Positions 38,883 to 49,087 of a stretch of DNA of 64,000 nt are shown in pieces; position 1 is the first letter of the stretch; each line of letters opens with the position of its first letter. The position numbers and the translations under genes were made by a program. This stretch comes from Carnobacterium sp. 17-4 (lineage in GTDB: Bacteria; Bacillota; Bacilli; Lactobacillales; Carnobacteriaceae), in contig NC_015391.1 of the NCBI RefSeq assembly GCF_000195575.1, positions 922,501-986,500 of the forward strand, written 5' to 3'. Below the pieces are notes generated by a model. That model was not told the DNA's origin. It made no database searches and was given only the letters and a program-made list of their open reading frames with translations.

Positions 38883-39590
38883 ATGTTGAAGACTAGCAAA
38901 GACTGGCTAATAAAAAATCGTTTATTTATTGAGATAGGTATTCTTAGCTGTCTAGTACTCAGTATACTTGGAATCGTTTTGATATTTTTGAAAAGTACAG
39001 ATACTGTAGAAGAACCCTCAGCTGCGATGAGTTATTTGGAAAGTGAAAACTTGTATTCAGTAACATCAATTCAGGCTGAAAAACAATCAGATAGCGAACC
39101 AGAAATAATTTATGTAGATGTTAAGGGTGAGGTGTACCTGCCAGGGGTATATGAAGTGACAAGCGATATGAGGTTGATTGATGCTATTGAATTAGCTGGT
39201 GGTTTTAGTGACAAGGCTAATCAAAACCCTGTAAATTTATCTTTAAAGTTAACAGATCAAATGGTGATTTTTATTCCAAAAATTGGAACGGTTGATGAAG
39301 AATCTGGAAAACTAGAAACTTCAGCCGCTCCAATAGAAGAAGCTGTCATCACAGTTCCACAAGAAGATAGTGAAGAAGCAACGTCTGGAAAAATAAATAT
39401 CAACCTCGCAGACTCAATTGAACTCCAACAATTGTCTGGAATAGGGGAGAAAAAAGCAGAACAAATCATGATCTATAGAAAAGAGAATGGTTCATTTCAA
39501 AAAATTGAAGACCTGAAAAATGTGTCCGGCATTGGTGAAAAAACTTTTGAGGCATTACGAGGAAACATTACTGTGGGCGATGGCGAATAA
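38883..39590 (+). CDS. comEA: Competence protein ComEA (DNA receptor)
   Basis: A 235-residue membrane-anchored DNA-binding protein. One N-terminal transmembrane segment (about 14-36), an SLBB domain (YVDVKGEVYLPGVYEVTSDM, about 74-125), an acidic linker, and a C-terminal helix-hairpin-helix pair (ININLADSIELQQLSGIGEK, NVSGIGEKTFEALRG) that binds double-stranded DNA. AAAGGAGTG upstream of the ATG. First gene of comEA-comEB-comEC. Its presence with intact ComEC suggests a DNA uptake machine. Confidence 0.95.
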   Translation: MLKTSKDWLIKNRLFIEIGILSCLVLSILGIVLIFLKSTDTVEEPSAAMSYLESENLYSVTSIQAEKQSDSEPEIIYVDVKGEVYLPGVYEVTSDMRLIDAIELAGGFSDKANQNPVNLSLKLTDQMVIFIPKIGTVDEESGKLETSAAPIEEAVITVPQEDSEEATSGKININLADSIELQQLSGIGEKKAEQIMIYRKENGSFQKIEDLKNVSGIGEKTFEALRGNITVGDGE

Positions 39591-39697
39591 GGTGAGTACA
39601 AAATGAAGTGTTGAAAGTCTTTGTGGGCTTTTGTATACTTGAGAAAATGTTTAAGATCATTAACAACTTAAACAAACAAATGAGTAGGAGGATGAAT

Positions 39698-40210
39698 ATG
39701 ACTGAACGTATACCATGGGATCAATATTTTATGTCTCAGAGTTTGTTGCTGTCTTTACGAAGTACATGTGCTCGATTAACTGTTGGAGCTACAATTGTAA
39801 GGGAAAAAAGAATTATTGCAGGAGGTTACAACGGTTCGGTAAGTGGGGATGCACATTGTATAGATGACGGTTGTTATATTGTTGACGGTCATTGTTTACG
39901 TACGATCCATGCTGAGATGAATGCGATTCTTCAATGTGCAAAATTTGGAGCGCAAACTGAAGGTGCAGAAATTTATGTTACTCATTTTCCCTGTTTACAG
40001 TGTACGAAAATGATTATTCAAGCGGGAATTACAAAAATAAATTATTTAGAGGATTATCATAATAATGATTACGCTTTAAAATTGATTGAACAAGCCCACG
40101 TTCAATGTCAAAAAGTAGTGCTTCCAAAAGATTTTTTCCAACAACTAGATTTCAATACGAATGCTCAAACTAGTTTAAGCCAACTTAATGGACGCATGCC
40201 ATTCCAATAA
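39698..40210 (+). CDS. comEB: ComEB, dCMP deaminase family
   Basis: A 170-residue zinc-dependent deaminase converting dCMP to dUMP. Zinc and catalytic motif HAEMNAI and PCLQCTK are present, as is the substrate-side GGYNGSVSGDAHC. ATG 39698 is chosen because AGGAGG (about 39685-39690) fits; a longer frame from 39608 includes non-conserved codons. Directly abuts comEC. ComEB is not needed for transformation in Bacillus; the operon position is conserved. Confidence 0.93.
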   Translation: MTERIPWDQYFMSQSLLLSLRSTCARLTVGATIVREKRIIAGGYNGSVSGDAHCIDDGCYIVDGHCLRTIHAEMNAILQCAKFGAQTEGAEIYVTHFPCLQCTKMIIQAGITKINYLEDYHNNDYALKLIEQAHVQCQKVVLPKDFFQQLDFNTNAQTSLSQLNGRMPFQ

Positions 40211-42559
40211 GTGAAGGGATACGTTCTTTTTCCAGCTATTTCTTCTTTATTGTGTGCTACTGCTATTTTAAACCCTAATTGGTTGAGTATTTTTATATTC
40301 TTGATTTGGTTGATTCGATTGCTGTTTACACGTAGAAAGAAATGGCTCATTTATTCTTTTTTGTTCATGAGTATAACAGTTTTTTTTGTAGGGGTAGAAA
40401 AGTACAACAACCAAACGAGTCTTTCGATGGACACTAAAGATTTTTTGATTGAAATGGATCCCAATCAATTGAAAATCGATGGCGATCAAGTGCAATTTTA
40501 CGGTACAGTTAATCAAGCTGGAGAAACGATAAAGCATTCTGAAAAAATTGTTGTTTTTTTTCGATTGTCTACTAAAGAAGAAAAAGAGTATTGGGAGAAA
40601 CAACAAAAAATAACAGAGTTTGTAGTGACAGGATCTTTGACGAAACCTGAAAAAAATAGGAATTTAAATCAATTTGATTATCAGCGTTATTTGTCTCATA
40701 ACAAAATTCATTGGATTTTAGATGCAACATCAATTAAGGCGCACTCTGGAACTGAGAATAAGGCTTTTTGGGATCTATTTAACTTGAAAAATATCAGACA
40801 AAATATCCTGGTTCATGTTGAACGTAAAACAACAGTTACTGTGTCGAGTTACATTAAAACCTTATTATTCGCAGATACTAGTTCTATTGATGATCAAGTA
40901 ATGAATGGATACAAAGAAATTGGAATCATCCATTTATTGAGTATTTCAGGCTTACATATCCAATTTTTAATAGCTGGGCTGACGTACATCTTATGGAGAA
41001 GCGGGATGACACGTGAGCACACGTATATCCTTTTATTTATTTTTCTTCCTATATACGGAAGTTTGACCGGTTGGGGAACCAGTATTTTTAGAGCTGTTGT
41101 GATGAGTTTGATCAGTCAGACAGGTTTACGGATTCGTAAACCTATTTCCGGCCTGGACGCATGGTCATGGACGTTGATTGTCGGACTTTGGATAGATCCT
41201 TATCAAGTATTCTCTATTGGTTTTCAATTGAGTTATCTACTCAGTTTAGCACTAATTTTATTTTCAACATCGTTGTTTAACCAATCAAAATATAGCATTA
41301 TAAATAACTTATACATCTCTTTTGTTTTAACACTTATTTCTATACCGGTTCTCAGTTTCCATTTTTTTGAGTTTTCGTGGATTGGAATGTTTGCTAATTT
41401 GCTTTTTGTTCCATTATTTACTTGGTTCATTATGCCCTTGATGATTCTATTGTTTTTTAGTTCCTATATTTTTTCGGGAACACTATTTTTTCACTTTCTT
41501 ATAGACTTAGCGGAATGTTCGTTGGGAATGATTGAATGGCTGGTATTAAAAATCAGACTTTTTCCATATGGTACGATTGTTACCGGAAAAGTTCCTTTGA
41601 TGTTATTTATTGTAACGACGATGGTATTAATTACGTTTCTGATAGCATTAGAACAGCAAAAGAAACGGAAACGAGTTCTTATGTTGTTGATAACTGTTTT
41701 TATAGTCTTTATTCAGTATCAAAAATACAGTCCATTTGGAGAAGTTTTGATACTAGATGTAGGCCAGGGAGATGCGACTTTAATTAAAGAGCCTTTTGGA
41801 AGAGGTGTCTACCTAATAGACACGGGCGGAGCACTAGCATTTGAAAAAGAAGAATGGCAAATAAGAAAAAATCAGACAACTGTTTCAAGCCGTGTGTTAA
41901 TCCCGGTGATCAAGTCTCTAGGCGTAACACAATTAGACCAAGTGTTGATTACGCATGGTGACGAGGATCATATGGGTGAATTAATTGAACTAGCTCAAGG
42001 TATCGAAATTAAAGAGCTTGTTTTCCCAATAGGGACAACTAAAAAACAATCATTTTTTGATGCAGCTGAAGCATTAGAAAAAAGTGGTGTGGCTTTACGT
42101 GCAGTTAGCGCTAAACGAGCACGAGAGCAACTTTTTGGACCTTCTTTAGCTGTTTTGTGGCCCTTAGACAATGGTGAAGGAGAAAACAACGATTCGCTTG
42201 TATTGTATGGGAAAATTGGTCAGTTTAATTGGCTTTTCACAGGGGACATAGAAGAGACGGGGGAAGCCGAAGTAACAGCTCTTTACCCCAATCTAAAAGT
42301 GGATATTTTAAAAGTAGCACATCATGGAAGCCAAACGTCAACTAGTGAAAGGTTTATTCAAAAAATTAAGCCAAAAACAGCTTTGATATCTTGTGGGTTA
42401 AACAATCGCTACAATCACCCAAATGAGGATGTGCTAGAACGTTTGGCTTCATTAAATGCAATGGTCTACCGAACAGATCTGCAAGGAAGTTTTAGGTATA
42501 CCTATGCTGATTATTTACACATAGGGGTAGAAAAAGACTTTCAAACGATTTTAAAATAA
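40211..42559 (+). CDS. comEC: ComEC/Rec2 DNA uptake channel
   Basis: A 782-residue membrane protein. N-terminal region with two membrane segments and an OB-like domain (about 70-180), a competence domain with about nine membrane segments (IGIIHLLSISGLHIQFLIAG, GWGTSIFRAVVMSL) and a C-terminal metallo-beta-lactamase-like domain (LDVGQGDATLI, THGDEDHMGEL, AHHGSQTST) thought to degrade the non-transported strand. GTG start immediately after the comEB stop with no clear ribosome site, so translation is probably coupled. Full length and intact. Confidence 0.95.
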   Translation: MKGYVLFPAISSLLCATAILNPNWLSIFIFLIWLIRLLFTRRKKWLIYSFLFMSITVFFVGVEKYNNQTSLSMDTKDFLIEMDPNQLKIDGDQVQFYGTVNQAGETIKHSEKIVVFFRLSTKEEKEYWEKQQKITEFVVTGSLTKPEKNRNLNQFDYQRYLSHNKIHWILDATSIKAHSGTENKAFWDLFNLKNIRQNILVHVERKTTVTVSSYIKTLLFADTSSIDDQVMNGYKEIGIIHLLSISGLHIQFLIAGLTYILWRSGMTREHTYILLFIFLPIYGSLTGWGTSIFRAVVMSLISQTGLRIRKPISGLDAWSWTLIVGLWIDPYQVFSIGFQLSYLLSLALILFSTSLFNQSKYSIINNLYISFVLTLISIPVLSFHFFEFSWIGMFANLLFVPLFTWFIMPLMILLFFSSYIFSGTLFFHFLIDLAECSLGMIEWLVLKIRLFPYGTIVTGKVPLMLFIVTTMVLITFLIALEQQKKRKRVLMLLITVFIVFIQYQKYSPFGEVLILDVGQGDATLIKEPFGRGVYLIDTGGALAFEKEEWQIRKNQTTVSSRVLIPVIKSLGVTQLDQVLITHGDEDHMGELIELAQGIEIKELVFPIGTTKKQSFFDAAEALEKSGVALRAVSAKRAREQLFGPSLAVLWPLDNGEGENNDSLVLYGKIGQFNWLFTGDIEETGEAEVTALYPNLKVDILKVAHHGSQTSTSERFIQKIKPKTALISCGLNNRYNHPNEDVLERLASLNAMVYRTDLQGSFRYTYADYLHIGVEKDFQTILK

Positions 42560-42631
42560 ATTGAAAATAGGCTTGCAAAATAATTTAAAGCTTTGTACCA
42601 TTAAGGCAATACAAGAAAGTGGTGGAACAGA

Positions 42632-43691
42632 GTGAATTTTGTATCAGAATTAGCAAAAATAAAAAATGGCACGATTGCTCCCGTTTATATTGTATTAGGA
42701 ACAGAGTCCTATTTAGCAAGCGTAGCTAGAAAAACACTGTTGGATTCATTGCTTAGTGCAGAAGAACTGGAATTAAACTACGGTGCTTACGATATGGAAG
42801 ATGTTTCGATTGGAACAGCTTTAGAGGATGCAGAATCAATTCCATTTTTTTGGCGATCGCCGTCTCGTTTTTGTAGACAGACCGGTCTTTTTAACGGGAG
42901 ATAAAACAAAGTTAAAGGTAGAACATGATGTGAAATGGTTAGAAAGTTATTTAACTCATCCTTCTGAATCAACGACACTTGTATTCTTTGCCCCTTATGA
43001 AAAATTAGATGAACGGAAAAAAATAACTAAGTTACTAAAAAAAACAGCTACCATAATAGAAGTAAATGCATTATCAGAAAAAGATATGCGAAAATACATT
43101 AAAGATACTATTGCAAATGAAGAGTACCGTTATTCCCCAGAAGCGTTTGAATTATTTATTCAATTAACAGATGCGAAATTATCTGTAGCGATGGGAGAAT
43201 TGCCTAAACTTTTTATTTATGCCCAAGATACTAAATTTATTACACTAGATGCGGTTCAAGAATTAGTGGCTAAGTCGTTAGAACAAAATATTTTTGCGCT
43301 AAATGAATACGTTTTGAAAAAAGACGTAGGACAAGCGCTTAATTTATACCAAGATTTATTACTACAAAAAGAAGACCCTATTAAAATAAATGCGATTATG
43401 ACCTCTCAATTTAGATTACTGATCCAAGTCAAAATTTTAGAAAAGAAAGGCTATCAGCAAGGGGATATTGCTAAACAATTAAAAACGCATCCCTATCGTG
43501 TGAAATTAGCTATTCAACAAATGAGGAAAATTGAGGAGCATTCGCTGATCGAAGCGTATAATGGATTGATTGATGCTGAGTATCGATTGAAGACAGGAAA
43601 AGGCGATAAAGAAATGCAATTTGAATTATTCGTTCTGCAGTATGCGCAAAAAAAGGCAACGAACAGAGACCAATACAAGCGTTTAAAATAA
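42632..43691 (+). CDS. holA: DNA polymerase III delta subunit, single-base frameshift at a T7 run
   Basis: The clamp-loader delta subunit, about 350 residues if read through. The first frame (from 42632, MNFVSELAKIKNGTIAPVYI, ending YDMEDVSIGTALEDAESIPF) stops at 42904. The rest is in the +1 frame: FFGDRRLVFVDRPVFLTGDK onward to 43691, with the delta-family AAA+ and collar domains. The switch falls at 42845-42851, seven T after CCA; with six T the frame IPFFGDRRLVF would be continuous, as in other HolA. HolA is essential in Bacillus, so this is a sequencing error, an RNA-polymerase or ribosome slippage site, or a real mutation. Start GTG/ATG region has GGTGG upstream. Confidence 0.85.
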
Positions 43692-43727
43692 TCCAGCTAT
43701 CAAGTAAAAAAACTTTACACATTTTTA

Positions 43728-43756
43728 TTGCATTGAAGCTTGTCTTTATGTATAAT
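43728..43756 (+). promoter_or_regulatory. Promoter of rpsT
   Basis: TTGCAT (43728-43733), 17-base spacer, TATAAT (43751-43756), 67 bases before the rpsT start. Confidence 0.75.
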
Positions 43757-43823
43757 TGAATTTGTTGAAACAACTAGAATAGACTATTTTAAGTTGTAAA
43801 TAATTGAAAGTGGGGTGAATCAA

Positions 43824-44078
43824 ATGCCAAACATCGAATCTGCAATCAAACGTGTTCGTACTTCTGAAAAATCAGCTGTACAAAACAACGTTCAAAAAAG
43901 TTCAATGCGTACTGCTATTAAAAAATATGCTCAATCTATTGAAGCAGGTAACGAAAATTCTGAACAATTACTTAAAGAAGCAATCAAAGCAATTGACATG
44001 GCTGCATCTAAAGGATTGATTCATAAAAATAAAGCTAACCGTGACAAATCTCGTTTAACTGCTAAATTAGCTAAATAA
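43824..44078 (+). CDS. rpsT: Ribosomal protein S20
   Basis: An 84-residue highly basic, helical protein of the 30S subunit ([20 protein letters not shown], ending [15 protein letters not shown]). ATG 43824 with GTGGGGTG upstream; a GTG at 43815 overlaps that site. Normal length. Next to holA, as widely conserved in Firmicutes. Own promoter and a strong terminator. Confidence 0.97.
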   Translation: MPNIESAIKRVRTSEKSAVQNNVQKSSMRTAIKKYAQSIEAGNENSEQLLKEAIKAIDMAASKGLIHKNKANRDKSRLTAKLAK

Positions 44079-44103
44079 GAGGTCATTGTTATAAAGAGTA
44101 AAT

Positions 44104-44148
44104 AAAAAAGCCTCAAGTCTTGAGTATTCAAGACTTGAGGCTTTTTTA
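44104..44148 (+). terminator. Terminator of rpsT
   Basis: AAAAAAGCCTCAAGTCTTGA (44104-44123) pairs perfectly with the sequence 44128-44147; bidirectional in form. Confidence 0.95.
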
Positions 44149-44182
44149 TTTTTTGAATACTAGTGAAGTTATATCAAATTAG

Positions 44183-44211
44183 TTGTAAGAACACACGTTC
44201 AGTGCTAGAAT
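44183..44211 (+). promoter_or_regulatory. uvrB promoter with LexA box
   Basis: TTGTAA (44183-44188), 17-base spacer, TAGAAT (44206-44211). The spacer begins with GAACACACGTTC (44189-44200), the core GAAC-N4-GTTC of a LexA/DinR operator (12 of 14 consensus positions with flanks). uvrB is a classic SOS gene in Firmicutes. Confidence 0.85.
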
Positions 44212-44294
44212 AATAAAATAGAATTGAAAAATGTGTGTCTTGAATTAGACAGGCTTCTTTTTATACTGAATAGAAGTGCGAGGAGGTACTTGAA

Positions 44295-46289
44295 ATGCCA
44301 AAAGACCAATTTGAACTGGTTTCTAAATACCAGCCTAGTGGTGATCAGCCGGATGCCATAAAAAAATTAATTAAAGGTATCGAAGCTGGAGAGAAAGAAC
44401 AAACCTTATTAGGTGCCACAGGAACCGGAAAAACATTTACGGTCTCAAATGTCATTAAGGAAGTAAATAAGCCAACATTAGTTATTGCACACAATAAAAC
44501 ATTAGCAGGTCAATTATATGGTGAATTTAAAGAATTCTTTCCTGATAACGCTGTAGAGTATTTTGTTAGCTATTATGACTACTATCAACCAGAAGCGTAT
44601 GTTCCTTCAAGTGATACCTTTATTGAAAAAGAATCAAGTGTTAACGATGAGATAGATAAACTGCGTCATTCCGCAACGAGCGCATTGCTAGAACGAAGAG
44701 ATGTCATTGTAGTAGCTTCTGTTTCGTGTATCTATGGACTGGTTAACCCTGAGGACTATCGAGATCATGTTCTGTCTTTACGTGTAGGTACTGAAATGAA
44801 TCGTGATGAGATGTTACGTCGTTTAGTCGACATGCAATTTGAACGTAACGATATTGACTTTCAACGCGGACGCTTTCGTGTTAGAGGAGATGTAGTGGAA
44901 ATTTTCTTAGCATCACGTGACAGTGAAGCAATACGTGTCGAGTTCTTTGGAGATGAAATTGATCGTATTAGAGAAGTAGATGTTTTAACAGGTGAAATCA
45001 AGGCCGATGTTCAACATGTTCCTATTTTTCCGGCCACTCACTTTGTAGCGAACGATGAACAAACAAGATCGGCTATAAAAAATATCCAAGAAGAACTAGA
45101 AGAGCGATTAAAAGTTTTACGGGCTGAAGATAAATTAATCGAAGCTCAACGGTTAGAACAGCGAACAAACTATGATTTGGAAATGTTGTTGGAAATGGGG
45201 TATTGTTCAGGAATTGAAAATTACTCTAGACACATGGATGGGCGTAAACCTGGTGAAGCACCGTATACGTTAATTGATTTCTTCCCGGATGATTTTCTGA
45301 TTGTCATAGATGAGTCTCATATCACGATGTCTCAAATTAGAGGGATGTATAACGGCGATAGAGCTAGAAAATCACAATTGATTGAGTATGGTTTCAGATT
45401 GCCAAGTGCTTTGGATAACCGTCCGCTTCGTCTGGAAGAATTTGAAAACCACGTAAATCAAATTATGTATATTTCGGCAACGCCAGGACCTTATGAATTG
45501 GAACGCGCTCCAGAAGTTATTGAACAAATCATTCGCCCTACAGGATTATTAGATCCAATTATAGAAGTGCGACCAATCAAAGGTCAAATTGATGATTTGA
45601 TTGGTGAAATAAATGAACGAACCGAAAAAAATGAGCGAGTATTTATTACTACGTTAACTAAAAAAATGTCAGAAGATCTAACGGATTACTTGAAAGAGGT
45701 TGGAATTAAAGTTGCCTACTTGCATAGTGAGATAAAGACATTAGAACGAACCGAGATAATTCGAAATCTGCGTTTAGGCGTATACGACGTGTTGATTGGT
45801 ATCAACTTGCTGCGTGAAGGTATCGATGTCCCAGAAGTATCATTGGTTATTATTTTAGATGCAGATAAAGAAGGATTCTTAAGAAGCGAACGTTCACTTG
45901 TACAGACGATTGGTAGGGCTGCACGTAATGAAAACGGGAAAGTCATTATGTATGCGGACCGTATCACAGACTCTATGAGAGCCGCTATATCAGAGACTGA
46001 GAGACGTCGTGAAACGCAAGAAGAATACAATGAAAAACATGGCATCACACCTAAAACAATTATCAAAGATATTCGTGACTTGATCTCGATTACTTCAGTA
46101 GTTAAAGGCGAGGACGAGGGAGCATCTGGCTTAGAAAACATTGCTAAGATGACAAGAGAGCAACGTCTAGAGTTGATTGATGGTATGGAAGTAGAAATGA
46201 AAGTAGCAGCAAAAGAATTAAACTTCGAAAAAGCAGCTAATATAAGAGACATGATCTTAGAAATAACTGCACAGTACAAATTAAAATAA
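44295..46289 (+). CDS. uvrB: Excinuclease ABC subunit B
   Basis: A 664-residue DNA helicase-like protein that verifies damage in nucleotide excision repair. Walker [10 protein letters not shown] (about 36-44), beta-hairpin region with [20 protein letters not shown], Walker B-type VIDESH, C-terminal helicase motif GRAARN and the UVR domain for UvrC binding ([14 protein letters not shown]). AGGAGGT upstream of the ATG. Its promoter carries a LexA box. uvrA does not follow here, unlike in many Firmicutes where uvrBA are adjacent; the next gene is rpsO. Confidence 0.97.
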   Translation: MPKDQFELVSKYQPSGDQPDAIKKLIKGIEAGEKEQTLLGATGTGKTFTVSNVIKEVNKPTLVIAHNKTLAGQLYGEFKEFFPDNAVEYFVSYYDYYQPEAYVPSSDTFIEKESSVNDEIDKLRHSATSALLERRDVIVVASVSCIYGLVNPEDYRDHVLSLRVGTEMNRDEMLRRLVDMQFERNDIDFQRGRFRVRGDVVEIFLASRDSEAIRVEFFGDEIDRIREVDVLTGEIKADVQHVPIFPATHFVANDEQTRSAIKNIQEELEERLKVLRAEDKLIEAQRLEQRTNYDLEMLLEMGYCSGIENYSRHMDGRKPGEAPYTLIDFFPDDFLIVIDESHITMSQIRGMYNGDRARKSQLIEYGFRLPSALDNRPLRLEEFENHVNQIMYISATPGPYELERAPEVIEQIIRPTGLLDPIIEVRPIKGQIDDLIGEINERTEKNERVFITTLTKKMSEDLTDYLKEVGIKVAYLHSEIKTLERTEIIRNLRLGVYDVLIGINLLREGIDVPEVSLVIILDADKEGFLRSERSLVQTIGRAARNENGKVIMYADRITDSMRAAISETERRRETQEEYNEKHGITPKTIIKDIRDLISITSVVKGEDEGASGLENIAKMTREQRLELIDGMEVEMKVAAKELNFEKAANIRDMILEITAQYKLK

Positions 46290-46338
46290 CAATACACAAT
46301 AATGAATCTAGTAAAAATGGAAAAAAACTATTAATAAC

Positions 46339-46367
46339 TTGCAATTTCCTATAGATTCTAGTAGAAT
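46339..46367 (+). promoter_or_regulatory. Promoter of rpsO
   Basis: TTGCAA (46339-46344), 17-base spacer, TAGAAT (46362-46367). The 85-base leader contains TTTAC-TTG-GTAAA (46392-46404) and may include an S15 autoregulation fold, which is not proven. Confidence 0.7.
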
Positions 46368-46462
46368 TTAATTGTGTACTAAACACATACCTTTTACTTG
46401 GTAAAACGAATCACCAACGTCTACTCAGTAAGAGGAAAATTTGAGGAAAGAGGTGCTTAGAA

Positions 46463-46732
46463 ATGTCAATTTCTAAAGAACGCAAAAATGAGATCATCAA
46501 AGAATACGCAATCCACGAAGGAGATACAGGTTCTCCCGAAGTACAAGTTGCTGTATTAACAGCTGAAATCAACCATTTAAACGAACACGCACGTGTTCAC
46601 AAAAAAGACCACCATTCTTACCGTGGACTTATGAAAAAAATTGGTCACCGTCGTAACTTGCTTGCGTACTTACGCAACAAAGATATTACTCGTTACCGTG
46701 AATTGATTCAAAGATTAGGTCTACGTCGTTAA
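46463..46732 (+). CDS. rpsO: Ribosomal protein S15
   Basis: An 89-residue 30S protein that binds the central 16S domain. Typical sequence: [49 protein letters not shown] at the end. AGGAAAGAGG region upstream of the ATG. Position before pnp is conserved across bacteria, and a terminator separates the two here. Confidence 0.98.
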   Translation: MSISKERKNEIIKEYAIHEGDTGSPEVQVAVLTAEINHLNEHARVHKKDHHSYRGLMKKIGHRRNLLAYLRNKDITRYRELIQRLGLRR

Positions 46733-46750
46733 TTTTTCGTAGTCTATTTA

Positions 46751-46784
46751 GAAGCGAGGTTCTAACGAATCTCGCTTCATTTTG
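46751..46784 (+). terminator. Terminator of rpsO
   Basis: GAAGCGAG (46751-46758) with CTCGCTTC (46771-46778) followed by ATTTTG. Confidence 0.75.
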
Positions 46785-46927
46785 TTTGTAAAAGAAGAAG
46801 GCTATTTATTTTGTTGTCCATCCTACTATACAAATGTGAGTATTTAATCAGCTTAAATACTGACATTTGTTTAGTAGTCTGTTTGGAAAAACGAATAAAA
46901 GCTTTAATAAAAGGAGAAATGCACACA

Positions 46928-49036
46928 ATGACAGAGAAACAAGTTTTTACTAAAGAATGGGCAGGTCGCACATTAGAAATTGAAGTTGGACAATTAGCAA
47001 AACAAGCTAATGGTGCAGCATTGATTCGCTATAACGATACTGTAGTGCTATCTGCAGCAGTAGCTAGCAAAAAAGCGAAAGACGTAGATTTCTTTCCTTT
47101 GACAGTAAATTACGATGAAAAAATGTATTCAGTCGGTAAAATCCCAGGTGGTTTTATTAAGAGAGAAGCACGCCCAAGTGAAGCGGCTACTTTAACAGCT
47201 CGATTAATTGACCGTCCGATTCGTCCGATGTTTGCAGAAGGATTTCGTAATGAAGTTCAAATTACAAATACAGTGATGTCTGTAGATCAAAACTGTTCAC
47301 CAGCTTTTTCAGCAATGTTTGGTTCTTCTTTATCACTTGCTATTTCAGATATTCCGTTTAACGGACCGATTGCAAGTGTTGATGTAGGCCGTGTAGACGG
47401 AGAATACATCATTAATCCAACTCTTGAGCAAGAAGCATTATCAGACATTCATTTAACAGTTGCAGGAACTAAAGATGCCATTAATATGGTCGAAAGTGGA
47501 GCTGCTGAAGTTTCAGAAGAAGATATGCTTGGTGCTTTAATGTTTGGTCATGAAGCAATTCAAGAATTAGTTGCTTTCCAAGAAGAAATCGTAGCGGCTG
47601 TTGGAAAAGAAAAAATGACTATTCAATTGTTGCAAATTGATGCAGATTTAGAAAAAGAAGTCAACGATGCTTTCCAAACTAAAATGATTGCTGCAATTCA
47701 AACCGAAGAAAAATTAGCTCGTGAAGAAAATATCGAAGCGGTTAAAGAAGAAGCAATGACTTTTTATGAAGAAAAATATCAAGACAATGATGAAGCTAAA
47801 CGAATCAATAAAGAAGTAAAACAAATTGTTGAAGACATGGAAAAGAATGAAGTCCGTCGTTTGATTACAGTTGACAAAATTAGACCAGATGGTCGTAAAA
47901 TTGATGAAATTCGTTCTTTAGCTTCAGAAATTGGACTATTGCCAAGAGCACATGGTTCTGGTTTATTCACTCGTGGACAAACTCAAGCATTGTCTATAGC
48001 TACTTTAGCACCATTAGGCGAACATCAAATTATTGATGGTCTAGGAATTGAAAACAGCAAACGATTCATCCATCACTACAATTTCCCTCAATACTCTGTT
48101 GGAAGTACTGGACCATCACGTGGACCAGGTCGTCGTGAAATTGGACATGGAGCATTAGGAGAACGTGCATTAGCACAAGTTATTCCAAGTGAAGAAGATT
48201 TCCCATACATGATTCGTTTAGTTGCTGAAGTTTTAGAGTCAAATGGTTCTTCATCACAAGCAAGTATTTGTGCAGGCACTTTAGCTTTAATGGATGCAGG
48301 TGTTCCAATCAAAGCTCCAGTAGCTGGTATTGCAATGGGACTTGTTAAAGAAGGCGAAAACTATACTGTCTTAACAGATATTCAAGGTTTAGAAGATCAT
48401 TTAGGCGATATGGACTTTAAAGTAGCAGGTACTAGCAAAGGAATCACGGCTCTTCAAATGGATATTAAAATTGAAGGTATCACACAACAAATTTTAGAAG
48501 AAGCGTTAACTCAAGCTAAAAAAGCTAGAATGGAAATTCTTGATGAATTGATTTCTACAATTGCTGAGCCTCATGAAGAATTAAGTGCCTACGCTCCTAA
48601 AATTGAAATGATGCAAATTAAACCGGAAAAAATTAAAGTTGTTATTGGCCGCGGTGGTGACCAAATCAATGCTATTATTGAAGAAACCGGCGTTAAAATT
48701 GATATCGATCAAGAAGGAAATATCAGTATTGCATCTGAAGACGCAGCTATGATTAGACGCGCTAAAGAAATTATTGAAGAATTAACGAAAGATATCGAAG
48801 TCGGTAAAATTTATTCAGGAAAAGTAAAACGAATTGAAAAATTCGGAGCTTTTGTTGAAATTGCTAAAGGAAAAGATGGATTAGTTCATATTTCTGAATT
48901 AGCTAACGAACGTGTCGCTAAAGTTGAAGATGTTTTGACTTTAGGCGAAGTAATGGACGTTAAAGTTATCGAAATCGATAAACAAGGAAGAATTAATCTT
49001 TCTCGTAAAGTGTTGTTAACAACTGAAGAAGCTTAA
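46928..49036 (+). CDS. pnp: Polynucleotide phosphorylase
   Basis: A 702-residue 3'-5' exoribonuclease and RNA polymerase using phosphate. Two RNase PH domains ([20 protein letters not shown]; second one with [20 protein letters not shown]), an all-alpha linker, KH domain ([17 protein letters not shown]) and C-terminal S1 domain ([20 protein letters not shown]). ATG 46928 is chosen because the conserved [11 protein letters not shown] starts there; an ATG at 46919 sits too close to AAGGAG at 46911, and a longer frame from 46811 is not coding. Part of the degradosome with RNase J, also in this window. Confidence 0.97.
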   Translation: MTEKQVFTKEWAGRTLEIEVGQLAKQANGAALIRYNDTVVLSAAVASKKAKDVDFFPLTVNYDEKMYSVGKIPGGFIKREARPSEAATLTARLIDRPIRPMFAEGFRNEVQITNTVMSVDQNCSPAFSAMFGSSLSLAISDIPFNGPIASVDVGRVDGEYIINPTLEQEALSDIHLTVAGTKDAINMVESGAAEVSEEDMLGALMFGHEAIQELVAFQEEIVAAVGKEKMTIQLLQIDADLEKEVNDAFQTKMIAAIQTEEKLAREENIEAVKEEAMTFYEEKYQDNDEAKRINKEVKQIVEDMEKNEVRRLITVDKIRPDGRKIDEIRSLASEIGLLPRAHGSGLFTRGQTQALSIATLAPLGEHQIIDGLGIENSKRFIHHYNFPQYSVGSTGPSRGPGRREIGHGALGERALAQVIPSEEDFPYMIRLVAEVLESNGSSSQASICAGTLALMDAGVPIKAPVAGIAMGLVKEGENYTVLTDIQGLEDHLGDMDFKVAGTSKGITALQMDIKIEGITQQILEEALTQAKKARMEILDELISTIAEPHEELSAYAPKIEMMQIKPEKIKVVIGRGGDQINAIIEETGVKIDIDQEGNISIASEDAAMIRRAKEIIEELTKDIEVGKIYSGKVKRIEKFGAFVEIAKGKDGLVHISELANERVAKVEDVLTLGEVMDVKVIEIDKQGRINLSRKVLLTTEEA

Positions 49037-49048
49037 GAGAATAAATAG

Positions 49049-49087
49049 AAAAAGAGCTCAATTTGAAAAAATTGGGCTCTTTTTTTG
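49049..49087 (+). terminator. Terminator of pnp
   Basis: AGAGCTCAATT (49053-49063) with AATTGGGCTCT (49070-49080) flanked by A and T runs; may also end the minus-strand gene at 49088. Confidence 0.9.

Noticed and set aside
41536-41787. Second open frame within comEC
   Set aside because: Out of frame with the intact ComEC, no ribosome site, and no coding bias of its own.
46811-46927. N-terminal extension of PNPase
   Set aside because: The conserved protein begins [11 protein letters not shown] at 46928 next to a ribosome site; the upstream codons lie in the leader.
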